A DNA stretch of 64,000 bases from Trichomonas vaginalis G3 (GCF_026262505.1 NC_067208.1:16439962-16503961), one strand, 5' to 3'. Positions 10,124 to 19,013 are shown, counted from the stretch's first letter. Notes: a model not told the origin generated them from the sequence alone. Made by a program: numbers and translations.

Positions 10124-10466
10124 TCAAATTTCGCAACTATATTTATGTAAAAGTTCTTTGTCCTTTAATAGCTCATCTATTCTGTTTTCTATTTCATCTT
10201 CAAGAACAGCGCATGTGTCTTCTTTGCATTCTAAGAAGTTTTGTTGGACTTCATCTCTCCAAGAGCGTCATCTCTGTCAACAAGTCTGTCATTGACAAAT
10301 TTAAGACTTCTCTGCTTAATGTTTTATGGTTCTTGTCATATTCCCAGAAACAGAACTTTAGAACAAATTCACCTTTCTTGTTTACACTATGTAAGATTTT
10401 ATGGTCGACAGAAGTTTTAGAGTCGAAAAGTTTGTCTCGAATATAGATAGCGAAATCGCTAGACAT
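10124..10466 (-). pseudogene. Small charged protein region, minus strand, broken
   Basis: A minus-strand gene starts at 10466 (MSSDFAIYIRDKLFDSKTSV) and its later part reads as an acidic helical segment (VLEDEIENRIDELLKDKELL). It is divergent from the packaging ATPase, whose start is only 36 bp away. The shared spacer contains AAAAATTTTAATTTTT, the AT palindrome seen before other element genes. In element 2 a charged minus-strand gene also follows the SSB-like gene (29743-30138). Function unknown. Broken in this copy. Confidence 0.4.
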
Positions 10467-10502
10467 TTTCTAAAAGATAAAAATTTTAATTTTTCTAAAA
10501 AT

Positions 10503-11369
10503 ATGTTAGAAAAAAAGTTTGCTGACATTGACAAAAAATTTGAGAATGTTTTAAACAAGAACAAGAGGAAGTTAGAAAATGCTCAGATAAAGCCTATACA
10601 TGACAAGTTCTTATTTGCTCAGAATGGTATAACAGGTCTAATCGCACCACCTGGGTCGGGTAAGACTTTCACTTATCTTAAAATGGCTGCACAACAACAA
10701 GAACTAGATGAGAAGAACCCATTCTATGAGTTAGTTGTCATTTGTAGTACTTCTGGTCAATTTGACCAAACCGTCAATTCGTTCAAAGATATTATAAAGA
10801 AGTCTAAGTTAGTATGTATAAAGGATACTGAGTTGTTAGATTGGATAAAGAAGTACCAAAGAAGAGTTTTGAAGTATAATGCTATAAATGAGTATATTTC
10901 TAAGTTCAAAGACCCAAATGAGGAAATGCAGAGAATATTAGAGAAGAAACACTTCAGAAACAAACAGAAAGAGATAGAATACATTTCGAAGAAATTGCAA
11001 TCTTACGATTGGAAGACTTACCCTCATAGGTGTCTTCTTATCTTAGATGACTTTGCTTCTCATCCTTTGTTAAAGAATAGAGAACAAGACATGTGTCGAA
11101 TTCTTAAGAAGCTCAGACACTTTAACATTCAGTTGTCATTTGTGTACAGACAGCAAAGTTTAAGTAAGGATGTTAAAAGAATACTTACTGATATCATACT
11201 TTTCCCTGGATTGTCCGAAGACGATTTCATGGAACTTATGAAAGAGTCCATGGCAGGTAAGTTTGACAGACATGAACTATGGGAGAAGTACAAAGTCATA
11301 CAAGACCCTCATACTTCTTTCAGAATTCACATCTACGCGAACAAAGTTCAAATTGTAAAAAGTCAATAA
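10503..11369 (+). CDS. Packaging ATPase, FtsK/HerA type (A32-like)
   Basis: A 288-residue P-loop ATPase. Walker A is APPGSGKTF (about residues 46-54) and Walker B is LLILDDFAS (about 177-185), followed by RHFNIQLSFVYRQQ, the sensor-like region of A32-type ATPases. In Polintons and related viruses this enzyme pumps DNA into preformed capsids. The start at 10503 is preferred over an upstream ATG at 10401 because it follows the AT-rich leader common to the element's genes and leaves a divergent promoter with the gene at 10466. Length is normal for the family and the frame is open. It supports the Maverick assignment strongly. Confidence 0.85.
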   Translation: MLEKKFADIDKKFENVLNKNKRKLENAQIKPIHDKFLFAQNGITGLIAPPGSGKTFTYLKMAAQQQELDEKNPFYELVVICSTSGQFDQTVNSFKDIIKKSKLVCIKDTELLDWIKKYQRRVLKYNAINEYISKFKDPNEEMQRILEKKHFRNKQKEIEYISKKLQSYDWKTYPHRCLLILDDFASHPLLKNREQDMCRILKKLRHFNIQLSFVYRQQSLSKDVKRILTDIILFPGLSEDDFMELMKESMAGKFDRHELWEKYKVIQDPHTSFRIHIYANKVQIVKSQ

Positions 11370-11388
11370 AAATAAAGAGTTTTGTGCT

Positions 11389-11589
11389 GAATTCAATAAA
11401 AATATATTTTTAGGGTAGATGGGTATATCTAACCCGATTTCTAACCTCATTTCTACCCCATATGTCCTTACTGAAAAAGTACGTGTTCCATATGTCATTT
11501 TACTCAGAATTTTTACTCAGAATTCAATAAAAATATATTTTAGGGTAGAAGGGTATATCTACCCCGTTTTCTACCTCATTTCTACCCCA
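11389..11589 (+). repeat. Tandem pair, inverted relative to the pair at 12578-12760
   Basis: Two diverged copies, from 11389 and from 11520, start GAATTCAATAAAAATATA and then TTTTAGGGTAGAWGGGTATATCTA. The reverse complement of the same motif occurs twice at 12578-12760. The repeats lie in the convergent gap between the ATPase and the minus-strand gene at 11596-12510. They contain GGGTA/TACCC inverted segments able to form hairpins. Confidence 0.8.
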
Positions 11590-11595
11590 GTTATT

Positions 11596-12510
11596 TTATA
11601 AACGTTTCACATGGTAAACATTGTGAATTCGTGAAATTCTAAACAATTTCGTAGCTTCTATTTCTTCTGTCAGTACATCGAATGTTTTAACGATACCGAA
11701 AGTCTCTTTATATTTCTTCTTGACGTCAGATAGAAGGAAATCGTCAGCTGTTGGATAGTTTTTGTTCAGAAATTCTAACATGTCCATTTTATTTTCTGCT
11801 GGTTTCTCTGCCTCCCTCTTTAAGTCAGCATAGTCGTTTCTCATACGTTCTATCTCTTTGACGGAGTAGTTATATTTCCTAATTGCTGCTTTACATTTTG
11901 AACATTGCGGGTTCATTTTAGCATTGTACATTGAAATCTTACCTGCTAGTATGACTAAGGCGTCAATGGTTTTCTTTAACTCAAAAGTTGCTGGTTTTAT
12001 CTGTTCGTTCCATACTTTACCTCTTTTATCTTTATCTCTTATCTGCCATACACATTTTGCAACTAACGAAACAAAGTTGTCGTAGGTCTTAAACTCTTCA
12101 GATTTATATATGTCAGAGATGTTCTTATATACCATATCGCAATCTTTGTCCATGACTTTGTGGTTGCAATGAAATCCAAGAAACTCATAGTTAACCTTAC
12201 GTATGAACTTCTTTATTTCTACTGAGTCAGTTGCTTTGACTTCTATTTCATCGAATTCTGGAATAGTAAGCTTTTGTTGTTGGATTTCAGGCAATTTGGG
12301 TAAATGGTCAATAATATCCTGCATTTCATAAAGATACTGTTCATTTGTTTCATCTTTCGCACTACAGTCTAAATTACTTGTTAAAAGTTCTTGCTTTATC
12401 TTCTGGATTTCTGTCTCAAAAGTATATGAAGAAGGAATGAAGCTTTTCATTTCTACTAACATTGAAGTTGGGTTCATGACTAACGAGTTTGGTGCTGTTG
12501 TTGCTAACAT
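11596..12510 (-). CDS. 304-residue protein between inverted repeats
   Basis: The start MLATTAPNSLVMNPT at 12510 is chosen because the leader AAAAAAATATTTTTTTATTTTTATTG lies 14 bp ahead of it; a longer frame from 12582 would translate that leader. The protein is mostly helical and charged, with a CSKCKAAIR motif near the middle that could bind metal together with the earlier FHCNHKV. It is flanked on both sides by inverted tandem repeats (11389-11589 and 12578-12760), so the gene may travel as a cassette. No family is recognised. Confidence 0.6.
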   Translation of the reverse strand: MLATTAPNSLVMNPTSMLVEMKSFIPSSYTFETEIQKIKQELLTSNLDCSAKDETNEQYLYEMQDIIDHLPKLPEIQQQKLTIPEFDEIEVKATDSVEIKKFIRKVNYEFLGFHCNHKVMDKDCDMVYKNISDIYKSEEFKTYDNFVSLVAKCVWQIRDKDKRGKVWNEQIKPATFELKKTIDALVILAGKISMYNAKMNPQCSKCKAAIRKYNYSVKEIERMRNDYADLKREAEKPAENKMDMLEFLNKNYPTADDFLLSDVKKKYKETFGIVKTFDVLTEEIEATKLFRISRIHNVYHVKRL

Positions 12511-12577
12511 GTTCTTACAATAAAAATAAAAAAATATTTTTTTAAAAAAACTAACTTTATTTTTTATTTCGGGAAAA

Positions 12578-12760
12578 CTCATGACAAATTCATGAGGGTA
12601 GAAAACGGGGTAGAAAAGAGGTTAGATATACCCATCTACCCTAAATTATATTTTTGCCGAATTCTGTATAAAACTCATGACAAATTCATGAGGGTAGAAA
12701 ACGGGGTAGAAAAGAGGTTAGATATACCCATCTACCCTAAATTATATTTTTGCCGAATTC
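12578..12760 (-). repeat. 96-bp tandem pair, inverted partner of 11389-11589
   Basis: Two near-identical copies begin CTCATGACAAATTCATGAGG, from 12578 and from 12674, with a period of 96 bp. They end in TAAATTATATTTTTGCCGAATTC. Each begins with an inverted repeat, CTCATGA-CAAAT-TCATGAG. A plus-strand open frame running through them is an artefact of the repeat. Confidence 0.85.
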
Positions 12761-12812
12761 AGCAACAAAATTCAAATTGTAAACGGTTTAATAGAAAAAG
12801 TGTCATTTTTTC

Positions 12813-13007
12813 ATGTCCGAAGACTCGAAGGTGCAACACTTCCAAAATACCGACGAACTCAGAAGAGCAGCATGGCAGTATGTTCTTGACAACTTCTTTG
12901 AGTTCTCCAGGCACACCTTGGAAAATGCTGAAGAACTCCGACACAGAGAATTTGGAGAAATTGCACTCCAATACTACATTGACAAACAAAGGGTAAACAA
13001 AGGGTAA
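12813..13007 (+). CDS. 64-residue hypothetical protein
   Basis: A small acidic helical protein starting MSEDSKVQHFQNTDELRRAA and ending YYIDKQRVNKG. The leader AAAGTGTCATTTTTTC precedes the ATG. Similar GTGACATTTTT or GTCATT leaders precede the small genes at 13048 and 15105, suggesting a common signal in this GC-richer block. Function unknown. Confidence 0.5.
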   Translation: MSEDSKVQHFQNTDELRRAAWQYVLDNFFEFSRHTLENAEELRHREFGEIALQYYIDKQRVNKG

Positions 13008-13047
13008 AATAAGACTAAAAACTTAACGTTTAAAAAGTGACATTTTT

Positions 13048-13247
13048 ATGAGCTCCGAGTCACCGAGAAAACTTGGTCAGATGTTAGCAGCTTACTTCCC
13101 TGAGGAGGATGGAAGCGTTACATACGTAAGGTTCAAAAACACGAACCTGGAATTGCGTACCAAATTCGCAATTACATGACCATGGAAGAGTACGAAAGGT
13201 TTCTACAAGAGAAACCAGCTCTAAACAACTCAGAAAAGAAAGAATAA
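13048..13247 (+). pseudogene. Small gene region, broken
   Basis: The frame starts MSSESPRKLGQMLAAYFPEE after the leader GTGACATTTTT. A second coding-like segment nearby reads YMTMEEYERFLQEKPAL. It looks like one short gene of the element that is broken here. Family not recognised. Confidence 0.35.
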
Positions 13248-13268
13248 AAAGTTTAACTCGTACTTGTT

Positions 13269-13976
13269 TTATTTTTTTTTATGGGCAGCTGCAAGAATGA
13301 AGTCGACTATCTCAGTCTTTGTCTTGACCAGTTGGACTGCTCTTGCGAGTACGTCTGTTTTGCGGTCTCCAGCTGGTGTCTGACCTTCGTAATTGCGCAT
13401 GTTCTTGAGAGCTCCAGTTTGTAAATGATTGTAGGATGAAGAGTCTCTCAGACTGCTTGAGGTAGTCTTCACGGTCACGAACCGAATCTGTGGTACGAGT
13501 CGAATCGGTCGATTTGAGGGAAGAGACTGAAAGCCTGTCTTCTTCCATTGGGTAGTAGCATACTCTTTGCGTAAGCGGTTCAGACCTTCCTCGAACTCTT
13601 GGTCTCTCTTGGATTGAGATTGGAAATGTGGGGCAGGGTTTTGCATAAACATCCAAGGGTTGGGGAAGTAAGGCATAGGCTGAGGAGGAGGGTAGTTCGG
13701 GAAGCCTTGTGGTAGGTAGTAACCTTGAGGTGGAAATTGGTAGTAATTTGGTGGAGGGACTTGCTGGAACTGAGGTTGCTGAGGTGCAGGGGCTGGTGCT
13801 TTAGGTTCCTCTGGTTTGGGAATGGGCTCGGTTGGTGGTACTCGGACATCTGTTTGTGGCTTAACCGTCGGAAGGAAAAACCTTTCCTGTCGGAAGGAAA
13901 AACCTTTCCTGTCGGAAGGAAAAACCTTTCCTGTCGGAAGGAAAAACTTTTTCTGAAGTTCGACAAAAGTTCTCAA
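13269..13976 (-). CDS. Proline/tyrosine-rich protein
   Basis: A 235-residue frame. The first 40 residues are encoded by a 22-bp minisatellite and are probably not an ancestral part of the protein. Then comes a Pro/Gln/Tyr-rich stretch (PPPNYYQFPPQGYYLPQGF; NPWMFMQNPAPHFQ) and a basic, less repetitive C-terminal part ending AAAHKKK. Overlapping frames on the same strand also look partly coding, so the gene may not be whole. Proline/tyrosine-rich tracts suggest a structural or adaptor role. No family is recognised. Confidence 0.45.
   Translation of the reverse strand: MRTFVELQKKFFLPTGKVFPSDRKGFSFRQERFFLPTVKPQTDVRVPPTEPIPKPEEPKAPAPAPQQPQFQQVPPPNYYQFPPQGYYLPQGFPNYPPPQPMPYFPNPWMFMQNPAPHFQSQSKRDQEFEEGLNRLRKEYATTQWKKTGFQSLPSNRPIRLVPQIRFVTVKTTSSSLRDSSSYNHLQTGALKNMRNYEGQTPAGDRKTDVLARAVQLVKTKTEIVDFILAAAHKKK
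13866..13955. repeat. 22-bp minisatellite with internal palindrome
   Basis: About four copies of GTCGGAAGGAAAAACCTTTC plus CT in tandem. GGAAGG and CCTTTCC within each unit are near inverted, so single strands could fold into hairpins. The period of 22 is not a multiple of three. Related motifs (GTCGGGAAAAATATTTTCC and similar) recur singly at about 14031-14085. Confidence 0.85.
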
Positions 13977-13990
13977 TTTTCGAAAATTTG

Positions 13991-14276
13991 AATGGTTTAC
14001 GGACGGACAACTGGAAGAGTCCTTCCTGTCGTCGGGAAAATTTTTTCCAGTTGTCGGGAAAAATATTTTCCTGTCGGATGGAAGGACTGGAATACCAGAA
14101 GGATTTGACGAGGCAATTTACCTTATAGAGTTAAATGAAGTTGTTAAGCAGTACTTGCGCAGGGTAATGAAGCCCAAGGTCAAGTTCACCACTATTTCTG
14201 GAAGGTCTACACTTCAGCTCGAGACTTCGACTGGAATTCCAATTCAAATACCAGACGGACAGCCTACGATGGCATA
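13991..14276 (+). pseudogene. Remnant of a small plus-strand gene
   Basis: Coding-like plus-strand sequence, best seen as GFDEAIYLIELNEVVKQYLR and then TTISGRSTLQLETSTGIPIQ before a stop near 14276. The upstream part overlaps the GTCGGGAAAA palindromic motifs. No intact start is evident and no family is recognised. Region 14277-14487 after it holds no gene that I can support. Confidence 0.35.
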
Positions 14277-14487
14277 AAGGACGCCAAAGAGAAGCTCTTG
14301 TTAAGTTCCTAAACAAACGTCCTTGGATAAAAATACAAACAAGGAGACCCCTACCCCATATGAAATTGGCAATTCAGTCTCTCTTCACTTCTCGGGTCAG
14401 CCGTTCACATAACCTGTGAAGGCGACATCCAACCAGTTCAGTCAACCTTAACGTTTTGAGTAAAAACATTTTTTTTTCATTTTTTGA

Positions 14488-15072
14488 ATGAAGCAAGTTA
14501 AATTCGTCCCACACCAATCTCAATGGACCGATGAAGAGTTTCAAGCTATGGTTGAAGGCGTTGAGAACGACATAGACGGCGAACTTGAAGGAGCTCAAAT
14601 CACAATTGCAACCAAAATTGCAGGAGTCAAGGAACAGATAGCTCCACTTAAAGCTACCAAAGCTACTCTTGACCTCATGGATAGTTACCGTTTAGATGTC
14701 AAGAGTGGAATAAGACAATTAAAATTAAAACTTCTAAACTACGAAGCTATACTCCAAAAGTTAGCAGAAATGAGAAGACTTTACCAGAGCTACTTACATG
14801 TAAGGGACTTACCTTCAAGCAGTCCGACCAAAGATGAATTTTCTGACATTGTCCCAATTTTGTCCGAAAGTCAGCTCAGATGTTTTGAACTGCTCCCAAC
14901 ATATCCAGAATATGAACGTTTGCCTGAACTCTTCCGCAATCTCAAAAAACGTTTTTTGGTTCTCATGTTCGAAACTTTTATCGGAAGAGACAACAAACGT
15001 TCAGAAGAAGAACAAGATATTATTTTAAACTTGTTGTATGACTTAACCGTCATAACAAGCTTTTTGAAGTAA
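14488..15072 (+). CDS. Helical protein, possible coiled coil
   Basis: A 194-residue protein starting MKQVKFVPHQSQWTDEEFQA. It is largely helical, with charged heptad-like stretches around residues 25-105, then a less charged C-terminal half (FELLPTYPEYERLPELFRNL). The leader TTTTTTTTCATTTTTTGA precedes the ATG. GC content and codon choice are higher than in the capsid-ATPase part of the element. Function unknown. It is followed in the same direction by 15105-15560. Confidence 0.55.
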   Translation: MKQVKFVPHQSQWTDEEFQAMVEGVENDIDGELEGAQITIATKIAGVKEQIAPLKATKATLDLMDSYRLDVKSGIRQLKLKLLNYEAILQKLAEMRRLYQSYLHVRDLPSSSPTKDEFSDIVPILSESQLRCFELLPTYPEYERLPELFRNLKKRFLVLMFETFIGRDNKRSEEEQDIILNLLYDLTVITSFLK

Positions 15073-15104
15073 AACCGTCATTCTCAAACCACTTCATTTT
15101 TTCG

Positions 15105-15560
15105 ATGTCCGAACAAGCACCGAAGCCGAACACAATGGCAGATGTCCTTTCAATGTTGCCAGACAAGCGCCCAGTTCAAATTCAAATTTTGAATTTGAAA
15201 GCTCATCTGACAAACACCGTTAAGACTCTCCAAAGTAGTCTTATGGAAGAGATGAAGGGACTTAAAGGTGAGTTCCTCATGAACCAAGCTTCCAATGAGA
15301 AAGTCCTGAATGATTTGACGGAAACCTTGCGCATTTACGCGAGAGAGAACCGAGACCTTGCCAGACTCATCTACCGTTTCTTCGAAGAGATAGACGCCAT
15401 CTGGAAGGTACTCGGAAAGGACAGAACCTCCAACACCGTAATTCGTGAGTACCAAATTGAAGAAGGAATTGTCGAAAGAAGAGAAGAAGGAAGAGAGAGA
15501 AAGAAGAAGAAGAAGAGAAACACGAAGAAAGGAAGTTTGGGCAACCCTTGTTGCCGATGA
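15105..15560 (+). CDS. Helical protein with Lys/Arg/Glu-rich tail
   Basis: A 151-residue frame starting MSEQAPKPNTMADVLSMLPD. Residues about 20-110 are amphipathic helix-forming (LNDLTETLRIYARENRDLAR). The tail is strongly basic (RERKKKKKRNTKKG), suggesting nucleic-acid contact or low-complexity drift. The leader CACTTCATTTTTTCG fits others in this block. It runs into an HNH endonuclease remnant. Family unknown. Confidence 0.5.
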   Translation: MSEQAPKPNTMADVLSMLPDKRPVQIQILNLKAHLTNTVKTLQSSLMEEMKGLKGEFLMNQASNEKVLNDLTETLRIYARENRDLARLIYRFFEEIDAIWKVLGKDRTSNTVIREYQIEEGIVERREEGRERKKKKKRNTKKGSLGNPCCR

Positions 15561-15799
15561 CGCTTACGAAATTTCCCAACCCTACCCATACAAATCCGCA
15601 ACAAGGAGACAGGCAAGGTTCTTACCCCAGTCCTCAACAACTTGGGACACTTGAACCTTAACCTTCGGAATCGCGGTTCAATTTCCATGGGCAAGCTTGT
15701 CGCAATTCAATGGGTTCCAAATCCAGACAAGAAGACGAGGTCAGACACATTGACGGTGACAAGCTCAACAACCGTAAGGAGAACCTCGAGTGGTTCTAA
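15555..15799 (+). pseudogene. NUMOD4/HNH homing-type endonuclease remnant, broken
   Basis: Plus-strand sequence contains RNKETGKVLTPVLNNLGHLN, then SMGKLVAIQWVPNPDKK, then HIDGDKLNNRKENLEWF. These follow the order of NUMOD4-plus-HNH endonucleases, in which an I-x-N-G-R-I-x-N/TGK-x-L region is followed by LVA..F-x-PNP and H-x-DG-x-x-x-NN-x-x-x-NLEW. Such enzymes nick or cut DNA to spread themselves in phages and large DNA viruses. The copy is broken. The match comes from memory of the family pattern and is good over its whole length. Confidence 0.65.
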
Positions 15800-15888
15800 G
15801 AGTAAAAAAATTTTATTTTAGGGGGAAACCCCGAGTAAATTTAGGGTTTATTTGGATAAGTATGTGAAATTAAGGTCAATTTGCAAAA

Positions 15889-16158
15889 TTAGTTCCGACC
15901 TTTGAATTGGACTCTTTCGTTCTCCCAGTTGCGTAGGAGGTCGTCCCAGAGGAGTTGGTAGATTTGCCAATCCAAGGACGATTTGTCCTCCCAGGCATTG
16001 AGGATGTACTGCTCGTAGAGTCTCATGACCTCTGCCTTGCACCAGACACCCTCTCCTTGGAACGTAAGGCTTCTTCGAAGTGCTCGAATGCGATTGGCTG
16101 CGGACCATCCGAAATGACACTTTTTGTACGTTTGGTCAATGTTCGTGTCTCGTGCCAT
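15889..16158 (-). CDS. 89-residue hypothetical protein
   Basis: The start MARDTNIDQTYKKCHFGWSA at 16158 is preferred over an upstream ATG at 16266, which has no conserved leader. The sequence is basic with several Trp residues (IYQLLWDDLLRNWENERVQF). A short opposite-strand frame of 35 codons (16139-16246, MFVSRAIVDENTDKQVIYEF) overlaps its start and may also be real. Function unknown. Confidence 0.4.
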   Translation of the reverse strand: MARDTNIDQTYKKCHFGWSAANRIRALRRSLTFQGEGVWCKAEVMRLYEQYILNAWEDKSSLDWQIYQLLWDDLLRNWENERVQFKGRN

Positions 16159-16253
16159 AGTCGACGAAAATACAGACAAACAGGTTATATATGAGTTTGA
16201 GACCAAGAATGGTGTAACTCGACCTGTCCGATTCAAATTCGAATAAAAATTTT

Positions 16254-18394
16254 TTATTTCATGCAATGTTTTATTTCTGTGCCGTCTTCAAGTATGCCCC
16301 AGTACTTACGCTTGGAGAGGACATGAACTTCGGTGAAAATTTTGTCCAATTTGAATTGACCCATCTTTTCACCGACCATCCCATTTCAATGAGTTTGTTA
16401 TACCCTTCTTCGTTCGTCATGAGTGCATCGATGTTCTCATAGTAAACCACACTTTGGATTTGACTTCGGAGAAGAATTTGTAGTTGTCAAGGACTGCTTT
16501 GCGAACTGAGGATAAGACCAATGTTCGACAATAGGTTTTATGTGGTTACTAAGCCACTTGACCTTGAGTAAATTCGTATTTCAAAACAAAAGGAGAACCT
16601 TTCAACAAAGTTGTCGACCTTCTCATATGTTTACTCTTCATCTCTTGAGGTTTTTTAATGGAATATCCCCATGTCGAATTCATAAGCAATTTGAGTGTCA
16701 TTGCAAGTTTGGGGTTTGAAGCTTTCCTAATATCATACAGTTGTTGTATGACTTTTCCAACTGTATAGTTCCTTCCTGGGAACTCACCATCTTCGTTTGG
16801 AATTCCAGTCGGGATATATTGGACAAACCTCATGTATGCAGCGTTAAGGTCGACATAGTATATCTTTTCATTGAGTCGAACTTGTCGCAACCAATGGTCC
16901 AGTTTGTGGAAATTCAAGTGAGTCTCTTATCTTCTGAGAAACTTCTCCTGTTATCTCATAAACATCGTCGAAGCAACCTGTTTCATATAAAACCTTCTGA
17001 CCTAACTCAGATGCTCTCCAATACAATTTGACGTCAATTGGATGTCTCAATGGAAGTTTGTTTATAGCATCTTGAAGTTCTTGCAACCTCATTGGAAGTT
17101 CTTCTGGTTCAGGTTGGTATCCGAACAATCCAACTCCTTTTGGAACAGTGTACTTCTTTTGTGCTATAACTTTGTCTGGAACAACTTTTGGTCTTGCTAA
17201 CAATGAAAAGTTTGTTTCGTCTTTTGGTACAAAAGTTTCTGTCAGCTTGTCATCTGGAATTGGTTCCAACAAACCTTTCTCGAAAAGAATGTTTACAGCT
17301 CTGACAATGTTGCACTTGCCTTTTCCGAACAATGGGTTTGTAAGACTTTCGTTCAACATGAAGTGGTTGTGGACAATTGCAATCTTCAACCATGGTAAGT
17401 CTTTGTCAACAACATAGTCGTCATGTGAAGAACCTTTAGCTGTAGGTATGTTGACTCGGATATTGACATTTGCCAACGGTGCAATTTTTGCCAATTGACC
17501 TCTGAGAATGTACCTTGTCTTCACACATGACTCAAGATACTTCATCTTCTCTTCTGTAACAAGACCAGAGTTCCTGAGACATGTAAGAATACAAGGTTCA
17601 TTGACAATTGTTTCAATTGAATTGTAAATTCCATACCTGGTTAAGTCAATGTCAGACTTATTTATGAACGGGAAGTATCCAGCATGTTGTCTGACTGCTT
17701 GAGGGTTAGGTTGGTACCATTCGAACTTCACGCTTGCAATTCCTTCAATCGCATTCAAAATGTCTGAGTCGGAGTCAACCATTTGTTCTCTCTTTGTAGT
17801 CTTGAAAGCGTCAAGAAGTTGTGCGGCTGTTGTGACATTGCCATGTGCATAGTAAATATGACCATCTAAATCTGTTACGGTTAGTCTGAGATTGTATCCT
17901 TTCTTATTTCCGTCTTGTATGGCAGCAAGTACACCCATGAAGCCTTCTTTGTTCTTTCCTTCGTCAAAGTTTACTGTAAAGGTTCGACCAGAAGTAATTT
18001 TACTTCTAACTTCACGATACTTCTCATATGCATATCTTGTTCTTTCCATGGGAGCATGTGCGTCTTCACCTTTTCCTTTTTTCCTCCTCAAAGGATGCAA
18101 TTGTTCGTCATGTTTCCAGTAGAACCTGGCAAAGCCGTCGTGTCCTTCAACTTGAGGTTCACTAACATCGAAAGGCATGTCCATAAGACGTTCTTCTTCT
18201 AACCTCTCTAGTCTGTTTGGATAATTTGCGCGTGCTGTTTCCAAGTCCATTTCATAGCGAAGACCAGACAATTTGTCATAGACTTTTATGGGTCTTCCCT
18301 TCCTATATTTAAACTTCTTCGAAACTTTCCAACCATATCTTTCTAACTCTGCTTTTATTCTAGCAGATTTTCTATCCATTCTATATGGGGGCAT
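16254..18394 (-). pseudogene. Protein-primed type B DNA polymerase region, element 1, broken
   Basis: The longest open part (16868-18394, 508 residues) starts MPPYRMDRKSARIKAELERY after the leader AAAAAAATATTTTTTTATTTTTATAAAA. The part at 16549-16917 carries polymerase motif A as YYVDLNAAYMRFVQYIPTG and motif B as KLLMNSTWGYS. Near the 3' end the minus strand reads YYENIDALM, which fits motif C, and then GKYWGILEDGTE-like C-terminal sequence. In Mavericks this polymerase copies the linear element from a protein primer. The region is broken, with several breaks. Confidence 0.8.
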
Positions 18395-18424
18395 TTTTAT
18401 AAAAATAAAAAAATATTTTTTTCT

Positions 18425-18763
18425 TTACTTTACATAACCGCCTGCTGCCATAAGTCTTTGACGCCAACCCATACCAGCTAATGAAGGTTGACTTGGTTTA
18501 GTTTGGAAACTAAACTTTGGTTTTGGTTTATCTTCAGTTTTTGGCTCACCTTCTTCTATCGGTTTTTCGTCACTTTTCGGTTCCTCTGACCTTACCTCAC
18601 TTGCAGGTATGGTTGTGTCGTTAACATCTTCGTAAATATCATATGCCATTTGTTTTTGTTTTCCTTTCAACTTTTTGTGTTTGTTGTAAAGTTTAGAATA
18701 TTTCGACTCTAAGTCAATGAGATGTTCTATAATGAACTGTTGGTCAGTGAAGAATACTTCCAT
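18425..18763 (-). CDS. 112-residue protein, acidic linker
   Basis: Starts MEVFFTDQQFIIEHLIDLES. A helical N-terminal half (YSKLYNKHKKLKGKQKQMAY) is followed by a Glu/Pro/Lys-rich linker (about 60-90) and a short basic end (GMGWRQRLMAAGGYVK). It ends 31 bp before the polymerase start and overlaps the end of 18744-19007 by 20 bp in another frame. Function unknown. It sits in the minus-strand cluster with the polymerase and the protein VI-like gene. Confidence 0.5.
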   Translation of the reverse strand: MEVFFTDQQFIIEHLIDLESKYSKLYNKHKKLKGKQKQMAYDIYEDVNDTTIPASEVRSEEPKSDEKPIEEGEPKTEDKPKPKFSFQTKPSQPSLAGMGWRQRLMAAGGYVK

Positions 18764-19007
18764 CTGTTGTCTCGAAAGCTCCTTCAGACTTCAATATTTT
18801 ATTTGTGAGAGTCTGTTTCTTTTTTGAGATACTAGCCGTTCCATTTCTATGAAAAGTGACTTTGTAGTTAGGGTTTGTATTTCCAGACCTGGCACTTTCT
18901 ATTATTGAATTTTTTTCTTCATCTGTAAGTTCTTTGACAGGTTTTGACAATGGTTCTGAACTTTTTGTTTGTGGTGTCAAATCTACCGTTTCAACTTCTT
19001 CGGTCAT
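18744..19007 (-). CDS. 87-residue hypothetical protein
   Basis: Starts MTEEVETVDLTPQTKSSEPL; acidic at the start, then Lys-rich with KVTFHRNGTASISKKKQ. The leader AAATTTTTTACTGAGATGAA directly before the ATG is repeated exactly before the gene at 19181. It overlaps the next gene by 20 bp. Function unknown. Confidence 0.5.
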   Translation of the reverse strand: MTEEVETVDLTPQTKSSEPLSKPVKELTDEEKNSIIESARSGNTNPNYKVTFHRNGTASISKKKQTLTNKILKSEGAFETTDGSILH

Positions 19008-19013
19008 TTCATC

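Noticed and set aside
12592-12800. Plus-strand open frame across the 96-bp tandem repeats
   Set aside because: Its codons simply follow the repeat, and the same DNA is the upstream region of the minus-strand gene at 12510.
16139-16246. 35-codon plus-strand frame (MFVSRAIVDENTDKQVIYEF...) as its own gene
   Set aside because: It overlaps the start of a minus-strand gene, and no independent evidence decides between them, so it is only mentioned there.
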